Positions 6,092-9,436 of a stretch of 9,436 nt of DNA are shown here, piece after piece (position 1 is the first letter of the stretch; each line of letters begins with the position of its first letter). A program made the position numbers and the translations under genes. The stretch covers positions 1 through 9,436 of the forward strand of contig DAICZI010000038.1 of the NCBI GenBank assembly GCA_027311205.1, given 5' to 3'. The notes beneath the pieces were generated by a model, which was not told the origin of the DNA, searched no databases, and worked only from the letters and a program-made list of their open reading frames with translations. This DNA is from Beijerinckiaceae bacterium (lineage in GTDB: Bacteria; Pseudomonadota; Alphaproteobacteria; Rhizobiales; Beijerinckiaceae).

Positions 6092-6729
6092 GAGAGCAGA
6101 ACCTGCCGTGCACTGCCAAGGTCACGGAAGCGGGCGAAGATGAGATGAATAACCTCCTGGAGACGCGCATCAGGATCAAGGCCAAGCCCCGCTTCACGAT
6201 GCCAGATGTAGCCGAAGCGAACCGATAGGCGCAGTTCGCCCCGGCTGGCCTTGGACCGGGCGGCGTCCAACATCCGGGTGCGCAACACGCCGAGTTCGAA
6301 CTCGCTGATGCTGCCTTTCATGCCCAGGAGCAGGCGATCATTCGGTCGACACGGATTGTAGACCCCCTCGACATCAATGACGCGCGCTTCGACAAGGCCA
6401 CATAATTCAAGCATGTGATGCCAATCACGAGCGTTTCGCGCGAGCCGCGACGCATCGAGGCATAGAACGGCACCGACCTCGCCGGCGCATAGCCATGCCA
6501 CCAGGCGGTCGAAGCCGGGGCGCGCCACCGATCCGCTTGCTGATCGACCGAGATCGTCGGCGATGATTTCCATAACCACAAAACCGTGTTGGCGGGCGAC
6601 GTCGACCAGATCATATTGACGCCGCTTGCTCTCCAAGTTGGTCATAACCTGGGACGGCGTCGACTGGCGAACATAGACGACAGCCTTCCTCATGAGGATA
6701 ATCGCGGGAATCGTTTCAGCGCTTGTCAT
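6088..6729 (-). pseudogene. Large serine recombinase, truncated by IS66 insertion after the catalytic domain
   Basis: The remaining 213 residues contain the catalytic domain of a large serine recombinase/integrase. The nucleophile is Ser23 in YVRQS. Further motifs are ADDLGRSASG with RPGFDRL (56-76), ASRLARN (93-99) with catalytic arginines, and the start of the long E-helix (SEFELGVLRTRM). The family is usually 500-700 residues; here the protein stops at ARQVLLS, exactly where an IS66 end begins, so the DNA-binding Recombinase and zinc-ribbon parts are lost. The ATG at 6729 is preferred over the later one at 6693 because AGGAG precedes it by 7 nt. Catalytic residues look intact, but site-specific integration would need the missing domains. 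Confidence 0.85.
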
Positions 6730-6894
6730 CGGCAAGCTCCTGACGCTGAGGCCGACCGCCTGCATGAGGATCTGAGCCAGCGCCGAAATGATCTTGTTTG
6801 GCTCGGCAGGCGCCAGCGCTTGCAGTCTGATGTTGTCGAATAACAGGTTCAACTGCCGAGCCGACTCCGCTGCCGGTGCCGTTGGAGACTGCAT
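6716..6894 (-). pseudogene. Small leader ORF of the recombinase element, frameshifted
   Basis: A short reading frame begins at ATG 6894 with QSPTAPAAESARQLNLLFD and continues to about residue 50 (QAVGLSV). It resembles the small uncharacterised proteins that precede recombinases of this kind; that resemblance is from memory. Near 6740 it enters the recombinase frame without a stop, which would fuse the two into 268 residues. One frame over, the sequence reads QELADDKR and stops at 6716-6718, a charged ending that looks natural for the small protein. A one-base indel near 6740 is therefore likely. Its function is unknown. Confidence 0.5.
6737..6741 (-). promoter_or_regulatory. Shine-Dalgarno site of the recombinase
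   Basis: AGGAG with a 7-nt spacer before the ATG at 6729. It supports this start over the in-frame ATG at 6693, which has no such site, and over the ATG at 6894 that begins the small leader ORF. Confidence 0.6.
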
Positions 6895-7037
6895 TGCTTT
6901 CGTCCGGAACGATCGTAATATTGCTCCGGCAGTTTGTAGGTTTGATCGCGGCTATCAACAGGCGCTCCAACCTTACGAGTCCGGCCAGATCAACGCGCGG
7001 CGCGCCAAGGATCATCGCGGCGCAAATCGCGGGATGA

Positions 7038-7280
7038 AGCGTCCAACCGGCCATCGGCCGACGAAACTGGCTGTTAGCAGGCTCGAAAATCGGCGGGGAG
7101 CGCGCCGCCGCTAAATATTCCATTATCGAGACCTGCAAATTAAATGGCGTCGATCCCTTCGTCTCTATGGCCGACGTCATCGAGAAAATCGCATTGGGCT
7201 GGCCCAACACCCGTCTTGACGAACTCATGCCCAGGGCATCGCCAAACGCCAAACATGCAGCCGTAACACGTGCCGCCTGA
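7038..7280 (+). pseudogene. tnpC: C-terminal fragment of an IS66-family transposase (TnpC)
   Basis: Eighty codons are open from 7038 to the TGA at 7278-7280. They match the end of IS66 TnpC: GRRNWLLAGSKIGGERAAAKYS, then IIETCKLNGVDP, then WPNTRLDELMPRA. In-frame upstream sequence is closed by a TGA at 7035-7037, and no more transposase is visible, so this is a 5'-truncated relic. It is oriented opposite to the IS66 end at 6091, so the two come from separate copies or from an inversion. No GTAAGCG-type right terminus (CGCTTAC on this strand) follows. Confidence 0.75.
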
Positions 7281-7439
7281 ACTACCGCGGCCTTGGCGCA
7301 AAGCTTGCGAATGGGCTGTGAATTGGCGTTGAGAAATCCAATTGGCGGCCCGTTTTTTTGCCTCCTGAGGGGAGGGAAGAGTTTGGCTCGCCTTCGCGAC
7401 ACGTTTTCTCCCGGCGCTGCACCAGGGCTTTCAACGGAA
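7281..7439. other. Unassigned relic sequence between the IS66 and RpiR remnants
   Basis: No gene is recognised here. It contains a weak hairpin (AATTGG at 7321-7326 with CCAATT at 7338-7343) and a run of seven T at 7353-7359 on the plus strand. The T run is 9 nt from the stem, so this is a doubtful terminator. A short plus-strand frame (7293-7511) resembles nothing I know. Confidence 0.3.
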
Positions 7440-7508
7440 CTACTGGCGCAGATTGTTGCGCTTGTTCAGGCGAATCCGGCTTCTGGCAGTGACCACCTCA
7501 GGGGAGGG
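7364..7508. repeat. Pair of near-identical 13-bp direct repeats
   Basis: CCTGAGGGGAGGG at 7364-7376 and CCTCAGGGGAGGG at 7496-7508 match at 12 of 13 positions and are 132 bp apart. They bracket a segment of unknown origin, and the second lies close to where RpiR homology ends. They may mark a deletion or insertion scar, or may be chance. Confidence 0.4.
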
Positions 7509-7868
7509 TGATGGCAGCGAGGTCGCAGGTGAGCGCAACATGCTGCGGAAAAACCTGCGCATGTCGTGAAAACCCTCAAAGCCAAGTGTCGTTGCCAGAT
7601 GAAATACCGGCATCGTCGATACCGCACACGAACTGGCGACACTGCGGGCCGTGCCAAAGGCGATATCGAGGGGTTGTTTGAGCGCATAATCCGCCACGGC
7701 AGCCGTGCAGGGTGCACATTCAGATCGACAGCGGATCAGTCGTCCGCGAAGTTCCACAGGGTCACCTGGCGGTCGCAATGACGGGTTTGTGCCCTCGCTG
7801 GCGACTATCAGTGACGGCAGAACCGGCTCACTGATGTCTCGCAATCTCTTTTGTAGGGTTCCCGGCAT
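7440..7868 (-). pseudogene. RpiR/MurR-family transcriptional regulator, C-terminally truncated
   Basis: The product has 142 residues. Residues about 37-112 match the N-terminal HTH_6 domain of RpiR regulators: ELRGRLI, VADYALKQPLDIAFGTARSVA, then a helix-turn-helix region ending in LGFEGFHDMRRFF. Full-length RpiR proteins have about 280-300 residues with a C-terminal SIS domain that binds a sugar phosphate; that domain is absent. After about residue 112 the sequence is low-complexity and unrelated, and it runs into the mobile-element scar. The ATG at 7868 follows GGGAGTCAGGATT. The conserved arginine usually seen in the recognition helix (VxR) is His90. Lying 82 nt after the sugar ATPase on the same strand, it probably once controlled that transporter. 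Confidence 0.75.
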
Positions 7869-7950
7869 AATCCTGACTCCCTGTTGGGCAAAACTGGCAT
7901 GATGAGCCGACGTGGCGCGACAGTACCTCCGCTCCCGCAGCAGGCGGCGG

Positions 7951-8760
7951 TCATTTCGCTGTCGTGGTGCGGCTTTCGCCATGCAGTTCGTGTTCCAGCA
8001 TGCTCAGCCCGGCACCCCCGGCCATGTGATACATCAAGGTTTCGAGGGTGAGTTCTGATCGGGGCTTGTCGAGGCCGACTTCGCCGCGCCCAAGGACCAT
8101 GAAATGATCGCCGACCAGAAACGCGTGATGGGGATTATGGGTGATGAAGATCACGCCAATGCCCTGCTCGCGCGCGGCCTGGGCGATGTAGCGCAACACA
8201 AGGCCCGATTGCGCGACACCCAGCGCCGCAGTGGGTTCGTCAAGGATCAGCACGCGGGCGCCAAAATGCACCGCCCGGGCAATCGCCACCACCTGACGCT
8301 GGCCACCCGAAAGCGTACCGACCGGCTGTTCAAGATTTTCGAGATTGATGCCCATGCGGTGCAGCTCATCCCCGGCGGCAGCCCACATTTTGGCGATATC
8401 CAGCCGCCGGAACAGGCCCTTGCCCTTCACCAGTTCCGAACCAAGGAAGAAGTTGCGCCAGACTGGCAGCAAGGGCACGAGAGCCAGCGTCTGATAAACG
8501 GCGGCAATGCCGAGATCGAGCGCCTCGCGCGGCGATGAAAACCGGCGAGGCTGGCCATCAACCAGATAGTCACCGTCGTCATGGGCAAACAGCCCTGCGA
8601 TGATCGAGATCAATGTCGATTTTCCTGCGCCATTGTCGCCGAGGATGCAGGTGACTTCGCCCTGGCGGACGGCCAGATTCACGCCACGAAGCGCGCTGAT
8701 GTTGCCATAGGTCTTGCCGACGCCCTTGAGTTCAATGATTGGTTTATCGGTGCTGGCCAT
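7951..8760 (-). CDS. Sugar ABC transporter ATP-binding protein, single-domain FrcA type
   Basis: This 269-residue ATPase belongs to the CUT2 (ribose/fructose/xylose) importer family. Walker A is GDNGAGKST (41-49), Q-loop Gln90, signature LSGGQ (150-154), Walker B VLILDEP (170-176) and switch histidine His208. RbsA/XylG proteins have two fused ATPase domains of about 500 residues. This one has a single domain and the C-terminal MAGGAGLSMLEHEL tail seen in FrcA-like fructose-importer ATPases. The ATG at 8760 lies one base after the permease stop (TGATATG), with GGGGGAAG just upstream inside the permease end. A reading from 8835 would overlap the permease by 25 codons and is unlikely. The exact sugar is not determinable. 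Confidence 0.93.
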   Translation of the reverse strand: MASTDKPIIELKGVGKTYGNISALRGVNLAVRQGEVTCILGDNGAGKSTLISIIAGLFAHDDGDYLVDGQPRRFSSPREALDLGIAAVYQTLALVPLLPVWRNFFLGSELVKGKGLFRRLDIAKMWAAAGDELHRMGINLENLEQPVGTLSGGQRQVVAIARAVHFGARVLILDEPTAALGVAQSGLVLRYIAQAAREQGIGVIFITHNPHHAFLVGDHFMVLGRGEVGLDKPRSELTLETLMYHMAGGAGLSMLEHELHGESRTTTAK

Positions 8761-8761
8761 A

Positions 8762-9436
8762 TCACTTCCCCCTTGTCGAGCGCGTGCGGATCCAACTGTT
8801 GATGACGGTCGCGAGCAGAAGCATCGCGCCGACAAAGAACTGAAACCAGTCGGGATCCCAGTCGGCGTAGATCACGCCCTCAGTCGTCATGCCGAAGATG
8901 AAGGCGCCAAGCGCCGAACCTGCGGCCGAACCATAGCCGCCTGTCAGCAGGCACCCGCCGACAACCGAAGCGGCGATATAGAGCAGTTCATTGCCGATGC
9001 CAGCTCCAGACTGTACGGTGTTGTAGGCAAAAAGCTGGTGCATCGCGAGGAACCAGCAGCCGAAGCCAACTGCCATGAACAATCCAACCTTCACCTTGTT
9101 CACCGGCACGCCCACGGCTCTGGCGCTTTCGCCCTGGCCGCCCACGGCATAAATCCAGTTGCCGATCCGGGTGCGCAGCAGCACCCACGTGGCGAGTGCC
9201 ACGAAAACCATCCAGTAGAAGATGACGACGCTGATCTGCGCTCCAGCTATGGTGACGTTTGAGGCGAAGATAGTTTGCAACGTATTAAAGCCCGCCATCC
9301 CGCTGATGTCCTGTGTCGCCACATTGCCGGTGACCAGCTTCGTGATGGCGATGTTGAGGCCCTGAAGCATCAGGAACGAGCCAAGGGTGACAAGAAAGCT
9401 GTGGAGCTTGGTGCGGATCAGCAACCAGCCATTGAT
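8762..9436 (-). CDS. Sugar ABC transporter permease (FrcC/RbsC-like), N-terminus beyond the right edge
   Basis: The visible 224 residues are the C-terminal two thirds of a CUT2-family permease. They open with RTKLHSFLVTLGSFLMLQG, the typical segment after the second or third helix, and contain the EAA-like loop RIGNWIYAVGGQGESARAVGV. That loop contacts the ATPase. Further helices follow, ending in SWIRTRSTRGK. The frame is open to position 9436, and the TTG at 9424 is not a real start. The stop lies one base before the ATPase ATG, so the two are coupled. A periplasmic binding-protein gene is expected further right. Confidence 0.9.
   Translation of the reverse strand: MNGWLLIRTKLHSFLVTLGSFLMLQGLNIAITKLVTGNVATQDISGMAGFNTLQTIFASNVTIAGAQISVVIFYWMVFVALATWVLLRTRIGNWIYAVGGQGESARAVGVPVNKVKVGLFMAVGFGCWFLAMHQLFAYNTVQSGAGIGNELLYIAASVVGGCLLTGGYGSAAGSALGAFIFGMTTEGVIYADWDPDWFQFFVGAMLLLATVINSWIRTRSTRGK

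Noticed and set aside
7321..7359. Hairpin followed by seven T, considered as a rho-independent terminator
   Set aside because: The stem is only 6 bp and AT-rich, and the T run starts 9 nt after it.
6716..7402. A 228-codon minus-strand frame across the recombinase leader and the IS66 tnpC relic
   Set aside because: It is antisense to the recognisable TnpC end. It is only meaningful in its last codons, which form the displaced ending of the small leader ORF.
1..9436. tRNA, rRNA, CRISPR array or riboswitch
   Set aside because: No cloverleaf, repeat-spacer pattern or rRNA-like stretch was seen on either strand by eye. A covariance-model scan could not be run.

Overview
The window looks like an accessory stretch of an alphaproteobacterial chromosome or plasmid, most likely from the Hyphomicrobiales (rhizobia and relatives). 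This is an inference from three things: the moderately GC-rich coding sequence, the pairing of a single-domain FrcA-type sugar ATPase with an RpiR regulator, and the IS66 and serine-recombinase relics. No marker gene fixes the taxon. Every intact gene is on the minus strand and is read from right to left.

Right part (9436 down to 7440): the end of a CUT2 (ribose/fructose-type) sugar ABC transporter operon. It holds a partial permease and a single-domain ATPase, followed by an RpiR/MurR regulator that keeps its HTH domain but has lost the sugar-phosphate-binding SIS domain.

Middle (about 7510 down to 5770): a graveyard of mobile elements. It contains the last 80 codons of an IS66 tnpC (the only plus-strand coding remnant), a frameshifted small leader ORF, and a large serine recombinase cut after about 213 residues. 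The cut is made exactly by the GTAAGCG terminus of a second IS66 copy, of which only the left end and part of tnpA remain.

Left part (5735 down to 1): a tightly coupled operon. A NitT/TauT-type ABC importer (binding protein, ATPase, permease) runs directly into a succinate dehydrogenase/fumarate reductase-like iron-sulfur subunit, two small cytochrome b-type anchors, a TauE/SafE-type anion exporter and a class I fumarase/tartrate dehydratase alpha subunit. The binding protein and ATPase genes abut as TGAATG. The next five junctions are ATGA overlaps, and the last gap is 9 nt. The flavoprotein (SdhA) and the hydratase beta subunit are not in the window; the beta subunit, at least, is expected beyond the left edge.

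Read together, the left operon encodes import of an anionic substrate, membrane-linked dehydrogenation of a C-C bond, hydration of the resulting double bond and export of an anion. This suggests catabolism of a succinate-like dicarboxylate or sulfonate, which is a hypothesis. Two defects suggest the operon may be decaying or altered here: an in-frame amber codon in the hydratase gene, and a glycine replacing a [3Fe-4S] cysteine ligand in the iron-sulfur subunit.
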